This document shows, piece after piece, positions 37,561 through 45,955 of a DNA stretch of 64,000 nucleotides. Source of the DNA: Opitutaceae bacterium (GTDB taxonomy: Bacteria > Verrucomicrobiota > Verrucomicrobiia > Opitutales > Opitutaceae); the NCBI GenBank assembly GCA_028688225.1, contig JAQTYQ010000018.1, forward strand, positions 17,503 through 81,502. Direction: 5' to 3'. A model generated the notes under the pieces. The model was given only the letters and a program-made list of their open reading frames with translations. It was not told the DNA's origin and made no database searches. The first letter of the stretch is position 1, and the number at the start of each line of letters is the position of its first letter. Both the position numbers and the translations under genes were made by a program.

Positions 37561-38004
37561 ATGAATACCTCCATCTCCGTCCTGCTGGAGCACAAGGGCT
37601 CCAAGGTCTTTTCCGTCCCGCCCAAGTTCACGGTTGCCGAGACCGTGAAGGAAATGAATCGGCACAAGGTCGGCTCCGTGCTCGTCATGGAGGGCGACCG
37701 GCTTGCCGGCATCTTCACGGAGCGTGACGTGCTTTCGCGGGTGATCCCCGCCGGTCTCGATCCGAAAACCACGCCGGTGGCGCAGGTCATGACGCGCGAT
37801 CCGCTCACCGTGGCCTCCTCTGCCACGATCGAGGAGGTCATGGCCCTGTTTACCGACCGGCGTTTCCGCCATCTGCCGGTGATGGACGCCGGCCGCCTCG
37901 TCGGAGTGATCTCCATCGGGGACGTCATGCGCCGGATGGTGGACACGCACCGGCACGAGGCCGAGCAGCTCAAGCAGTACATCGCGGGCGGCTATGCCCC
38001 GTAA
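37561..38004 (+). CDS. CBS-pair domain protein
   Basis: 147 residues from MNTSISVLLEHKGSKVFSV, consisting of two CBS motifs (TVAETVKEMNRHKVGSVLVMEGDRLAGIFTERDVLSR and TVASSATIEEVMALFTDRRFRHLPVMDAGRLVGVISIGDVMRRMV). Stand-alone CBS pairs bind adenine nucleotides and regulate partner enzymes or act as energy sensors. No partner is obvious next door. Upstream in-frame Met codons exist but give a leader unlike the family. Confidence 0.9.
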   Translation: MNTSISVLLEHKGSKVFSVPPKFTVAETVKEMNRHKVGSVLVMEGDRLAGIFTERDVLSRVIPAGLDPKTTPVAQVMTRDPLTVASSATIEEVMALFTDRRFRHLPVMDAGRLVGVISIGDVMRRMVDTHRHEAEQLKQYIAGGYAP

Positions 38005-38094
38005 GGGCGCCGGCCCGCGGCGCAGCACAAAAATCTGGCGTTGCGCAGGGGGTTCGCCAAGAACCACTGCCGCGACCGCCGGTCCATCCTGCGC

Positions 38095-38511
38095 ATGAAA
38101 CTCGACACTGCCAGATCCCTCGTCACTGCTGCGTTCGGGCGCATGAACGCGCTCTACCAAAAGACCGTCTTCGACGAGTGGGTGGTGGTCTCGCTGCAGG
38201 CCGACCGCGGCGGCATCCTGGCCTACCACGGCCCGCGGGTGGACGGATTCCGGAAGCAGTTCGTGGACGATATCGGGCCGCTGCGCGCCGAGATGACCGG
38301 AAAGCACTTCGCCGTGGGCGACTTTGAATTCGCGCCCGAGGCGACCGGCACGCGCTACGACGTGTGCCTGCGCACCGGCGAAACGAGCTACCTCATCGGC
38401 AACCACACCGGAAAGTCGATGACCGAGATCCGCCAGGATCAACGCTGGCTGCAGGCGCAGAAGGCGTTCGTGGAGCTGAGCAACAAGTTTCGCACCGACC
38501 CGCTGGAGTAG
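38095..38511 (+). CDS. Conserved hypothetical protein, 138 residues
   Basis: The product is a soluble alpha/beta protein without signal peptide. It carries FDEWVVVSLQADRGGILAYHGPR and GDFEFAPEATGTRYDVCLRTGETSYLIGNHTGKSMTEI, reminiscent of small roadblock-like or sensory folds but with no motif I can name. It starts 90 bases after the CBS gene. The ATG at 38095 is chosen because the in-frame upstream Met adds an Arg/Cys-rich leader. Confidence 0.78.
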   Translation: MKLDTARSLVTAAFGRMNALYQKTVFDEWVVVSLQADRGGILAYHGPRVDGFRKQFVDDIGPLRAEMTGKHFAVGDFEFAPEATGTRYDVCLRTGETSYLIGNHTGKSMTEIRQDQRWLQAQKAFVELSNKFRTDPLE

Positions 38512-38584
38512 GAAACAGGTGGCCAAACTCGCCTGCCGGCCATGGCTCGAAGAGCGACGGCTGGTGCGCGTTTGGACGGGTGTC

Positions 38585-38605
38585 CCAAAGCCCCACGGGC
38601 TTTGG
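38585..38605. repeat. CCAAA-type hairpin repeat, copy 1
   Basis: CCAAAGCC / GGCTTTGG stem of 8 bp with a CCACG loop, between the hypothetical gene and the convergent exchanger gene. Same family as 39823-39883 and 44164-44183. Confidence 0.6.
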
Positions 38606-38622
38606 CGACCAAGGCGGCCCGG

Positions 38623-39630
38623 TCAGGCCAGCAGCCCCTCGTAGAGGAACCAGCCGTAGGCGGCGGCGAAGATCCAGCCGGCCCAGCGGGGCAGGCCGCC
38701 GAGCACCAGCAGCAGGACCGCGTGCAACACTGTGGCGCCGAACAGCAGCAGCATGCCGGTCTCGAAAAAGCCCGGCACCGGCACCGGCCGGAAGATCGCG
38801 CACAGCCCGAGGCAGAGGGGGATGCAGATGTGCCCGTCGCCCACCTGCGAACTGTAGACGACGTCGGCGCGGCGCTTCCAGCCCCAGTAGAGCGCAAGCA
38901 GGGCGTTGGGCAGCACCATGAGCCAGCCGCTGAGCCAGCCGAGGTGGCTGGCGTTCACGAAGCCGCCGTGCTGGTGCGAGAGCCAGGCCATCAGCCAGTC
39001 GATGCTCACGTACAGGCCGTAGGCGCCGGCGAGCACGACCAGCGTGTCGAGGTAGAAGAGCAGGCCGAAGGACGTGCGCTGGCGGGCGTTGTGCTTGAGC
39101 ACGTCGAAGACCTGGAAGCACTGCCAGAAAAGGAACAAGCCCGTGAGCATGAACCCGTCGCGCCGGTCGAGCTTGCCGTCCTGGCCGAGCACCCAGACCG
39201 CGCCGGTGAAGAAGAGCACCGCGGCGAGCGTGAGCAGCAGGGAGAGGCGGTTGACGCGGGGCCCGGTGTCGCTCCCGGCCTTGCCGCCGCGACTGCGGCC
39301 CGCGGAAGGACCCGGCACCACGACCAGCCCCCAGAGCAGGGCCGGCAGGCCGAGCAGCAGCGTGAGGTTGGTGACGTTGTTGACGAGGCAGTTGGTCATC
39401 ACCTCGCGCACCGGCCCGCCGTGCGCCACCATGAGGTAAACGAAGATCAGGTTGCCGAGTCCCGAGCAGTAGGGCATCAAGACTGTGCCGAGGGCGGTGC
39501 CCTCGAGGCCGTGGTCGAGCATGGCCTCCAGCCGCCACATCATGAGCAGCGAGGCGACGAGAAACAGGCCGACGTAGGTCCACGGACTGGTGAACCCGAG
39601 CGCGTCGATGAAATCGGGGAGGAATGTCAT
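38623..39630 (-). CDS. Cation (Na+/Ca2+ type) exchanger-like membrane protein
   Basis: 335 residues from MTFLPDFIDALGF, with about ten membrane helices in two halves around a hydrophilic loop (VVVPGPSAGRSRGGKAG). The segments GTALGTVLMPYCSGLGNLIFV and NNVTNLTLLLG correspond to the alpha-repeat motifs of CaCA exchangers, but the usual acidic residue in the G-S-P-E motif is replaced. Substrate and direction are therefore uncertain. The internal loop is encoded by a GC-rich palindromic stretch at about 39265-39310 that could be a repeat insertion. Confidence 0.72.
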   Translation of the reverse strand: MTFLPDFIDALGFTSPWTYVGLFLVASLLMMWRLEAMLDHGLEGTALGTVLMPYCSGLGNLIFVYLMVAHGGPVREVMTNCLVNNVTNLTLLLGLPALLWGLVVVPGPSAGRSRGGKAGSDTGPRVNRLSLLLTLAAVLFFTGAVWVLGQDGKLDRRDGFMLTGLFLFWQCFQVFDVLKHNARQRTSFGLLFYLDTLVVLAGAYGLYVSIDWLMAWLSHQHGGFVNASHLGWLSGWLMVLPNALLALYWGWKRRADVVYSSQVGDGHICIPLCLGLCAIFRPVPVPGFFETGMLLLFGATVLHAVLLLVLGGLPRWAGWIFAAAYGWFLYEGLLA

Positions 39631-39822
39631 GGTCAGAACACCTGACGCCGGTGCGGGGTGAACCACGCCTGCCAGCGCAGGATGACGCTGCGACCGCGCT
39701 CGATGCGCAGATGCGCGGCATCGAGGACGGGGGCGGCGCGGCGAAGGGACATGGCCCTGATGCTGGTGGCCCAGCCGGGCTCGTCAACGGCGGGGTCGCG
39801 CCTTTCGTGGGGAGAGCGCTCG

Positions 39823-39883
39823 GAGTAGCCAAAGCCGTGAGGCTTTGGACGACGGATCCAAACTCTCACGAGTTTGGCTACTC
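39823..39883. repeat. Cruciform of two CCAAA hairpins inside an outer stem
   Basis: Outer stem GAGTAGCCAAA / TTTGGCTACTC; within it two perfect 8-bp hairpins, CCAAAGCC-gtga-GGCTTTGG (39829-39848) and CCAAACTC-tcac-GAGTTTGG (39858-39877). The outer and inner pairings compete, so the element can form one long stem or two hairpins. Confidence 0.7.
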
Positions 39884-40012
39884 GAATTCTCCCACCCTCG
39901 CTACGGCCTTGAGGATCGATTCGCCGGGCGCGTTTTTTGCCGTCCGGACAAAATAACTGTAACTTTGGGTGGCCCGGCGGGTTTTACCAGGTAACCGTCG
40001 ACCTCATCTTTC

Positions 40013-40960
40013 ATGAAATCCCATCTTCCTGTTCTTGTCGGACTCGGGTTGCTCTTTGTCGCCCCCCTTGTCGTTGATGCGAAAATCGAACGCACGGTTG
40101 AGAAAACCTTCACCGTCCAGCCGGGCGGCATGCTCAAGGTCGAAACGTCGGGCGGCGGCATCAAAATCGTCCCTGGCGCCGACAATATGGTGAAGGTTAC
40201 GGTGAAACAGCGGATCGACGCCTCGACCGACGCCGGGGCGGAGGAGATCCTCAAGCACCTCGTGCTGACCCTGGAGCAGCAGGGAAACGACGTCACCGCG
40301 ATCGCCAGATATGAAGGTGAGCGCACGTTGTCCTTCTGGTTCCACGGGGGCTCCTGGCCGCCGGTGCAATGTGAATTCAGCGTCGCGGTGCCCGCCACCT
40401 ACAACGTCGACCTCAAGACGTCGGGCGGCGGCATCAGCGTGGGCGATCTTGCCGGCAAGGTCGTGGCTCGCACCTCGGGTGGCGGGCTGCAATTCGGGCG
40501 GATCGCCGGCCCGGTCGACGGGCGCACCAGCGGCGGTGGCATCAGCGTGGAGGCATGCACGGGGGATGTGAACGTGCACACCTCGGGCGGGGGCATTCAC
40601 TTGGGGCCGGTCAGCGGCAATGCCCAGGTGCACACGAGTGGCGGTGGCATCACCATCAAAGAGATTGGTGGAATGGTCAGCGCCCATACCTCGGGCGGTC
40701 CGATCGACGTGAGCTTTTCCGGCCCGTTGCAAGGCGACTGCGAGCTTTCGACCTCCGGCGGCGGCATCACGGTGCGCGCGGATCCGAAGAGCGATTTCAA
40801 TCTCGAGGCGCGCACCTCGGGTGGCGGCGTGAGCTGCAAGCTGCCTGTCACGGTCGTGGGCGAGATCAAGCCCAGCCACCTGAGCGGGAGGGTCAACGCC
40901 GGAGGGCACGAACTCAAGCTGCGCACCTCGGGCGGCAGCATCCGGGTGGTGACCCGATGA
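40013..40960 (+). CDS. Secreted DUF4097-like repeat protein (TSGGG repeats)
   Basis: The 315-residue protein has an N-terminal signal peptide (MKSHLPVLVGLGLLFVAPLVVDA), then DUF4097-type sequence. The motif TSGGGI or a close variant occurs ten times at about 17-21-residue spacing from residue 44 to the C-terminus, as KTSGGGISV, RTSGGGISV and HTSGGGIHL, predicting a right- or left-handed beta solenoid. Such proteins are periplasmic or surface-exposed and often sit beside anti-sigma/ECF genes, which are absent here. It ends at a strong terminator. Confidence 0.88.
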   Translation: MKSHLPVLVGLGLLFVAPLVVDAKIERTVEKTFTVQPGGMLKVETSGGGIKIVPGADNMVKVTVKQRIDASTDAGAEEILKHLVLTLEQQGNDVTAIARYEGERTLSFWFHGGSWPPVQCEFSVAVPATYNVDLKTSGGGISVGDLAGKVVARTSGGGLQFGRIAGPVDGRTSGGGISVEACTGDVNVHTSGGGIHLGPVSGNAQVHTSGGGITIKEIGGMVSAHTSGGPIDVSFSGPLQGDCELSTSGGGITVRADPKSDFNLEARTSGGGVSCKLPVTVVGEIKPSHLSGRVNAGGHELKLRTSGGSIRVVTR

Positions 40961-40985
40961 TTTTTGTCAGTTGATCGGTTGTGTG

Positions 40986-41022
40986 AAAACCGGGCGTGGA
41001 CCAATGCCACGCCCGGTTTTTT
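40986..41022 (+). terminator. Strong intrinsic terminator after the DUF4097-like gene
   Basis: Perfect 14-bp stem AAAACCGGGCGTGG / CCACGCCCGGTTTT, 7-nt loop, followed by T-run. It isolates the DUF4097-like gene from the M32 gene. Confidence 0.9.
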
Positions 41023-41085
41023 GCATGCGCCCGGCCGGGCGCAAAATCGCTGGCGCAGGGCCCGCCGCCGGCGTTCAATCGTCCC

Positions 41086-42657
41086 ATGACAACCGAAACC
41101 GCCTACGCGGAACTCGTCGCCCGGCTCAAACGCAGCCATGTGCTGGGCACGGTGAACGGCCTGCTCGGCTGGGACGAGCAGGTCAACCTGCCGCCCGATA
41201 GCGCGGACCTCCGCGCCGAGCAGCTCGCCGTCATGGCCGAGCTGCAGCACGCCGCCGCCAGCGACCCGCGCCTCGGGGAGTTGCTGGCCGAATTAGAAGG
41301 TCGAGACGGATCGCCCGCCTTTGCCGAGGCTTCGGCGGGCCGTCCGGGAAAAGGAACGGCGGGCCCAGCGGTCCCGCCCTACCAGCTGACCGCCGACCAG
41401 CAGGTCGTCCTCCAGCGGGCCCGGCGGGACTACGACCGCGTGGTCAAGCTGCCGCCCGAATTTGTGCGAGAAAAAGCGCGCCACAACAGCCAGACCTTCC
41501 ACGCCTGGGCGGACTGCAAGGCGCGGTCGGATTTCGCCGGCTACGCGCCCTTCCTGCAGAAGCAGCTCGAATTGGCGAAACAGGAGGCCGCCTATCTCGG
41601 TTATGCCGCCGCCCCCTACGACTACCTGATCGACCGGCACGATCCGGGCATGACCGCGGCGGTGATCGAGCGGCTGTTTGCCGAGCTGAAGACGGACCTC
41701 GTGCCGCTCATGCGCGAGATCGTGTCCTCGCCCGTCAAGGCGCGAACCGACTTCCTGCGCGGCTTCCCGGTTGCGCCGCAGCGCGAATTTCTGCGCGCCG
41801 TCACCGAACGGCTCGGTTTCAACTACCGGCGCGGACGCATCGACGTGTCGCTGCATCCGTTTTGCGAGGGCAGCGGGGCCGACATCCGCATGACCACGCG
41901 CTTCGACGAAAACAACCCGCTCAACTCGCTGTTCGGCTCGATCCACGAAACCGGCCATGGTCTCTACGAGCAGGGTCTGCCGCTCGAGCACCAAGGCACG
42001 CCGCTCGGCCAGGCCGTCGGCATGGGCGTGCACGAATCGCAAAGCCGGCTTTGGGAGAATCAGGTGGCGCGCGGCCGCGCCTTCTGGCGGTTTTTCGAGC
42101 CGCGTTTCCGGGAGACGTTTCCCGCGCAGCTCCGCGCCGTCTCCTCGGACGAGCTTTATCTCACGGTCAATGCCGTCCGGCCGACCCTCATCCGGGTCGA
42201 CGCCGACGAGGTCACCTACAACCTGCACATCATCCTGCGATTCGAGCTGGAGAAGCGGCTGTTGGCCGGGATGCTGGTGGTCGCGGATCTGCCGGCGGCC
42301 TGGAATGCGCTCGCGCAGGAGCTGCTGGGCCTCACGCCGCCGAACGACCGCGAGGGCGTGCTGCAGGACGTGCACTGGTCGGGCGGCATGTTCGGCTACT
42401 TCCCGAGTTACTGCATCGGCAACATGATGGCGGCGCAGCTCTGGCATCAGGTCCGGAAGGAATTTCCGGGATTGGAGGAGGACTTCGCCTGCGGCGATTT
42501 CTCGCGGCTGCTCGGCTGGCTGCGGCGCCAGATCCACGCGCAGGGCCGGCGCCACGACACGCAGGAGCTGGTCCGGGTCGTCACCGGGGAACCGCTGACG
42601 CCGCGGCATCTGCTGCACTACCTGCGCGAACGGTACCTGCCACTCTACCGAGCGTGA
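41086..42657 (+). CDS. M32 family (Taq-type) carboxypeptidase with repeat-encoded insert
   Basis: 523 residues from MTTETAYAELVARL. The zinc motif is HETGH (in SIHETGHGLYEQG), with DRHDPGMT upstream and GVHESQSRLWEN and YNLHIILRFELE downstream; this identifies the cytosolic M32 metallocarboxypeptidase. Near residues 73-98 the protein carries GSPAFAEASAGRPGKGTAGPAVPPY, absent from typical M32 enzymes. It is encoded by two palindromes (41313-41340 and 41358-41378) of the GTAG-footed repeat group. The terminator just upstream rules out the longer ORF start at 40996. Confidence 0.92.
   Translation: MTTETAYAELVARLKRSHVLGTVNGLLGWDEQVNLPPDSADLRAEQLAVMAELQHAAASDPRLGELLAELEGRDGSPAFAEASAGRPGKGTAGPAVPPYQLTADQQVVLQRARRDYDRVVKLPPEFVREKARHNSQTFHAWADCKARSDFAGYAPFLQKQLELAKQEAAYLGYAAAPYDYLIDRHDPGMTAAVIERLFAELKTDLVPLMREIVSSPVKARTDFLRGFPVAPQREFLRAVTERLGFNYRRGRIDVSLHPFCEGSGADIRMTTRFDENNPLNSLFGSIHETGHGLYEQGLPLEHQGTPLGQAVGMGVHESQSRLWENQVARGRAFWRFFEPRFRETFPAQLRAVSSDELYLTVNAVRPTLIRVDADEVTYNLHIILRFELEKRLLAGMLVVADLPAAWNALAQELLGLTPPNDREGVLQDVHWSGGMFGYFPSYCIGNMMAAQLWHQVRKEFPGLEEDFACGDFSRLLGWLRRQIHAQGRRHDTQELVRVVTGEPLTPRHLLHYLRERYLPLYRA
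41313..41383. repeat. REP-type palindromes inside the M32 carboxypeptidase gene
   Basis: Hairpin 1: GCCCGCC / GGCGGGC (41313-41340). Hairpin 2: GGCGGG-cccagcggt-CCCGCC with CTACC following (41358-41383), i.e. GTAG foot on the minus strand. Hairpin 2 is repeated nearly exactly inside tatD (43055) and in modified form at 58329. The reading frame is kept. Confidence 0.75.
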
Positions 42658-42753
42658 AATCTCAAACGCGAACGTGCCAAATGCCAAAGGTTGCAGAATA
42701 ACAGCCGCCGGTTTTGTTTGGCGTTTGGAGATTTGGTTTTTGTGATCTCATCC

Positions 42754-43608
42754 ATGGGACTCATCGACACACATACGCATCTGGATGGCTTTGCCCGGCG
42801 CGGCGAACTGCCGGACGTGCTCGCGCGGGCCCGGGCCGCGGGTCTCGAGGCCATGATCGCCGTCGGTACGGTGCCGGACGACTGGGCGCTCTACCAGGAC
42901 TTGGCCCGCGAGCACCCGGGTTTGATTCATTACACGGCGGGACTGCATCCCTGCTCGGTGGACGCGGGGTGGGAGGGGGTGGTTGCGCAGCTGGAGGGTT
43001 ATTGGGGTGGGGCGCCCTGCCGGTCAGCAGAGTCGGACGCGCCAAATGAAAACACGGCGGGCCCAGCGGTCCCGCCTTACCCGGTCGCGGTGGGGGAGAT
43101 CGGCCTCGACCGGTTTCATCTGCCGAAGGAGGCCGCGGAGGCGGCACGCGTCTTTGCCTGGCAGCGCGCGGCGTTTGCCGCCGGCCTGGAGCTCGCGCAG
43201 CGGCGCGGCGTGCCGGTGGTCGTCCATTCGCGCGGGGCGTTTCGCGAATGCGTGGAGATGATCGATGCGAGCGGCGTGGACTGGACGAAGGTTGTTTTCC
43301 ACTGTTTCAGCGAGGGAGCCGACGAGATGAACACCCTGCTCACGCGCGGCGGCCGCGGTTCTTTCACGGGGATCATCACTTACAAAAACGCCGATGCCGT
43401 GCGGGCCGCGGCCCGCGTCCAGGGGCTGGCCCGGCTGATGATCGAGACCGATGCGCCCTACCTCGCCCCCGTGCCCCACCGGGGAAAGCCGAATGAGCCG
43501 GCCTGGGTGCGGCATACCGCCGAGTTTTGCGCGGCGTTGTTCGGCATGACCTCCGACGAGGTGGCGGCCGTCACCACAAAAAACGCCAAAGCGTTTTTTG
43601 AATTATAG
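42754..43608 (+). CDS. tatD: TatD-family metal-dependent nuclease with repeat-encoded insert
   Basis: 284 residues from MGLIDTHTHLDGF. The metal sites are DTHTHLD, AVGEIGLDRF, VVVHSRGAF, VVFHCFSEG and ETDAPYLAP, the standard TatD/TIM-barrel amidohydrolase set. TatD enzymes are DNases or RNases acting in DNA repair and 3' processing. Between EGYWGGAP and VAVGEIGLD about 25 residues (SAESDAPNENTAGPAVPPYP) are extra and include the same TAGPAVPPY as the M32 enzyme, encoded by a shared palindromic repeat. The longer ORF start at 42691 gives an unconserved leader. Confidence 0.9.
   Translation: MGLIDTHTHLDGFARRGELPDVLARARAAGLEAMIAVGTVPDDWALYQDLAREHPGLIHYTAGLHPCSVDAGWEGVVAQLEGYWGGAPCRSAESDAPNENTAGPAVPPYPVAVGEIGLDRFHLPKEAAEAARVFAWQRAAFAAGLELAQRRGVPVVVHSRGAFRECVEMIDASGVDWTKVVFHCFSEGADEMNTLLTRGGRGSFTGIITYKNADAVRAAARVQGLARLMIETDAPYLAPVPHRGKPNEPAWVRHTAEFCAALFGMTSDEVAAVTTKNAKAFFEL
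43055..43080. repeat. REP-type palindrome inside tatD
   Basis: GGCGGG-cccagcggt-CCCGCC followed by TTACC. Differs from the copy in the M32 gene at one base of the foot (CTACC to TTACC). Confidence 0.75.
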
Positions 43609-43630
43609 GTTTTGGCGCAGCCAAAACCTA
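43606..43630. repeat. TTTTGGC hairpin between tatD and HPr gene
   Basis: 11-bp perfect stem TAGGTTTTGGC / GCCAAAACCTA with GCA loop. It spans the tatD stop and reaches the HPr stop codon on the other strand, so it may terminate both convergent genes; the same stem motif returns at 63568. Confidence 0.65.
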
Positions 43631-43927
43631 GGCCTCGTCGAACTTCCGGGCGAACAGCTGGTCCAGCTCGGCGAGCATCTGCGGGGCGTCCTCGCCCGTG
43701 GCGATGAATTTCACCTTCGAGCCCTTGCCGGCCGCCAGCATCATCAGACCCATGATGCTCTTGCCGTTCACCTGCTCCTCGTCCTTTTCCACGAACACGT
43801 CGCACCGGTATTTGTTGGTGATGCGGACCACCATGGCCGCCGGCCGGGCATGAATGCCCATCTTGTTCAGCACGACGAATTCCTTGACGTACTGCTGCGT
43901 GCTTGGCGTGGCTTCGACTTTGTCCAT
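43628..43927 (-). CDS. ptsH: HPr family phosphocarrier protein
   Basis: The 99-residue protein carries the active-site histidine in GIHARPAAMVV (His at about 26) and Ser in NGKSIMGLMMLAA, the HPr kinase target position. It is about 10 residues longer at the N-terminus than usual HPr. It transfers phosphate in PTS or PTS-Ntr systems. No enzyme I or HPr kinase is beside it, so a regulatory role is likely. It is convergent with tatD. Confidence 0.9.
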   Translation of the reverse strand: MDKVEATPSTQQYVKEFVVLNKMGIHARPAAMVVRITNKYRCDVFVEKDEEQVNGKSIMGLMMLAAGKGSKVKFIATGEDAPQMLAELDQLFARKFDEA

Positions 43928-44163
43928 GTAATGCGGGTGCGGGAACGAATAGATGAAGGGCCGGAATTTCGACCGGCCCTCACCCGGCTTGCAACCTTAA
44001 AACCGACCCGTCGGACTGCAACGAGGGAGTCATGACCGTAAACGAAGCACGCGGCGGGCCAAGTGGATGCATAGGAGATGCCGCCGGAATTATCACGCCG
44101 GGGTGATTGGAGCCGGGCTCGCTGAGCCCGGAAAACCGACCGCATTGAGGACGGAATTTGTAG

Positions 44164-44183
44164 CCAAACTCGTGAGAGTTTGG
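44164..44183. repeat. CCAAA-type hairpin repeat, copy 4
   Basis: CCAAACTC-gtga-GAGTTTGG, the same stem as the right-hand hairpin of 39823-39883 with the loop inverted. Confidence 0.65.
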
Positions 44184-44265
44184 ATGCTTCTGCTCCCCGT
44201 GCCCTTTCCCAGGGGCCTGCGGCCCGCGGCGAGGGCGCCGCGACTCCACCTGACGACGATGGCCG

Positions 44266-44319
44266 GGCGCGTTCTGCTAGCCAGCCCCGCCGCCGCGGCG
44301 CGGGCCAGCAGAACGCGCC
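44266..44319. repeat. GGCGCGTTCTGC inverted repeat, interrupted copy
   Basis: 13-bp arms GGCGCGTTCTGCT / AGCAGAACGCGCC separated by a 28-base GC-rich centre that is itself partly palindromic. The arms recur as a tight palindrome at 55263. Confidence 0.65.
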
Positions 44320-44398
44320 GTTGTCCGATGTCGGCGGTCCGGCCGCCCCGCTTGATTCCGCGTTGCCGGCCCACCCATCCGGTGACATAGGCAGGGGA

Positions 44399-45145
44399 AT
44401 GCCCACGACCGCCATCATCGTTCCCTGCCGCCTCGAATCCACCCGGTTCCCGCGCAAATTGCTGCATCCGATCAAGGGCAAACCGCTGTTGCTTTGGGTG
44501 GCCGAGCGCATCGCGGCGCAGGCGTCGGCATTTCCCCTTTACTTTGCCGTGGACCACGAATTGCTGCGCGCGGCGCTGGGAGAGCGCGGTTTCAACGTGA
44601 TCATGACCTCACCAGCGCATGCCAGCGGCACCGACCGCTTGGCCGAGGCCAACCGCACGGTCTGCGCCGACCGGGTCATCAACGTGCAGGCCGACGAGCC
44701 GCTGGTGACCGGAGCCCAGATCCAGGAACTGGCGCGGCTGATCGGCGGCGAGGCGCCGATGGCGACGCTGGCCACGCCCTTCCGCCGGGCGGTGGATTTC
44801 TACAATCCCCACCAGGTGAAGGTCGTCCTAGGCCGCGACGGCCGTGCGCTTTATTTTTCGCGGTCGGGTCTGCCCTTTGCCCGCGAGACGGGGGGAACGG
44901 TCGACGATGCCTGGGTGGCGGCAAACCCGTGTTACAAGCATCTCGGGCTTTACGCCTATCAGGCGGACCTGCTGGAGAAGTTCGCCTCGCTGCCGCCGGG
45001 GCGCTACGAGCAGATCGAAAAACTGGAACAGCTCCGCGTGCTCGAGAACGGCTACGACATCATGGTCGGCCTGACCGAGGATCCCACCATCGGCGTCGAC
45101 ACGCCGGAGGATGCGCAGCGTTTCGAGCAGGTGCTCGAAACGTAA
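44399..45145 (+). CDS. kdsB: 3-deoxy-manno-octulosonate cytidylyltransferase KdsB
   Basis: The 248-residue protein starts [22 protein letters not shown], the CTP-binding loop of KdsB. It also carries the family motifs [41 protein letters not shown] and an ending [10 protein letters not shown]. It activates Kdo to CMP-Kdo for lipopolysaccharide core synthesis, so the organism has a Gram-negative outer membrane. AGGGG just before the ATG serves as ribosome binding site. Confidence 0.95.
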   Translation: MPTTAIIVPCRLESTRFPRKLLHPIKGKPLLLWVAERIAAQASAFPLYFAVDHELLRAALGERGFNVIMTSPAHASGTDRLAEANRTVCADRVINVQADEPLVTGAQIQELARLIGGEAPMATLATPFRRAVDFYNPHQVKVVLGRDGRALYFSRSGLPFARETGGTVDDAWVAANPCYKHLGLYAYQADLLEKFASLPPGRYEQIEKLEQLRVLENGYDIMVGLTEDPTIGVDTPEDAQRFEQVLET

Positions 45146-45229
45146 GGGGCAGGGGAAAGCGATAGTCCTTGCTGATACGGAGGCGGGGAATGGCTTGCTG
45201 GCCAGTGTCTTGACCTCAACGTTCAGATC

Positions 45230-45859
45230 ATGAAATTTCCCCGGATCGTTCCGGTGATGTTCTTCCTGACCGGCGTCATTCCCATCCCGGGCTTTGGCAC
45301 GAATGGGCCTGATCGGACCTCTTTGGTCTGCTCGGGCATCACGGTTTGCTACGACAGGATGGACGAGGATTTCACCCGGAAGTTCTGCGAACGGCTGCCA
45401 TCATTGCGGAATCAGGTTTTCAACGCACTGCAGACAGGCGTGGGGAAAGTCCTGGAGACGCAACTGGCGGACGATCCGTCCAACAAGTGGATTTGGGTGG
45501 GGGGTGCCCCATGCGTGGCACGGCGGGTGTTGGTGGAGATCACTTCGCCTCAGGTGGCAGATCGCTACACCGCCCTTTTCGACCGGTTGCTCCAAGGCGC
45601 GAAGCAAGATGCCACCCCGATCAGCTTGGAAGCATGGCCCGCCGAGCAGGAGACACGGCATGTTGCGGTAGCGGTCCAAATCTTCCGCAATATCGCGGAA
45701 AAGCACGGGAACGCGGCCGTCACGCAGTTGCTGGCCGAGTTTTGGAAGCTGCCGCCGGAACGGCGGACCTCGATCGAGTTTCGGCAGCTCTATCGCAAAC
45801 TATTCCGGGAGCCGCTTGAGGCGGAAGCGCCGTCCGGCGTGCGATTCGGAGCTGGATAA
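45230..45859 (+). CDS. Hypothetical protein with N-terminal hydrophobic segment
   Basis: The 209-residue protein has a possible signal peptide (MKFPRIVPVMFFLTGVIPIPGFG) and a helical remainder without a motif I recognise. Features are VCSGITVCYDRMDEDFTRKFCERLP, GAPCVARRVLVEI and a C-terminal region ending WKLPPERRTSIEFRQLYRKLF. It lies between kdsB and the nucleotidyltransferase cassette and may be lineage-specific. Codon use is slightly less GC-rich than that of kdsB. Confidence 0.68.
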   Translation: MKFPRIVPVMFFLTGVIPIPGFGTNGPDRTSLVCSGITVCYDRMDEDFTRKFCERLPSLRNQVFNALQTGVGKVLETQLADDPSNKWIWVGGAPCVARRVLVEITSPQVADRYTALFDRLLQGAKQDATPISLEAWPAEQETRHVAVAVQIFRNIAEKHGNAAVTQLLAEFWKLPPERRTSIEFRQLYRKLFREPLEAEAPSGVRFGAG

Positions 45860-45881
45860 GCGGCGCTATCAGATTTTTCCT

Positions 45882-45928
45882 GCCTTGCGCCGTTCGATCA
45901 GCCGGTGGAAATCCACGAAGAGCGGGTC
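45882..45928. repeat. 47-bp direct repeat: duplicate of the carA 3' end
   Basis: Identical over 47 bases to 46759-46805. Read on the minus strand it encodes DPLFVDFHRLIERRKAG in the same frame context and is followed by a stop, so it reproduces the last codons of carA without the rest of the gene. Confidence 0.9.
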
Positions 45929-45955
45929 AGCAGTATCGAATCCGGATGCGGCCGA

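Larger units (their letters stand above)
43928..44398. other. 471-bp intergenic region with repeats
   Basis: No gene supported. It contains a CCAAA hairpin (44164-44183) and a large inverted repeat (44266-44319). The kdsB ORF can be opened to 44180 through this repeat but the leader is not protein-like. Confidence 0.5.
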
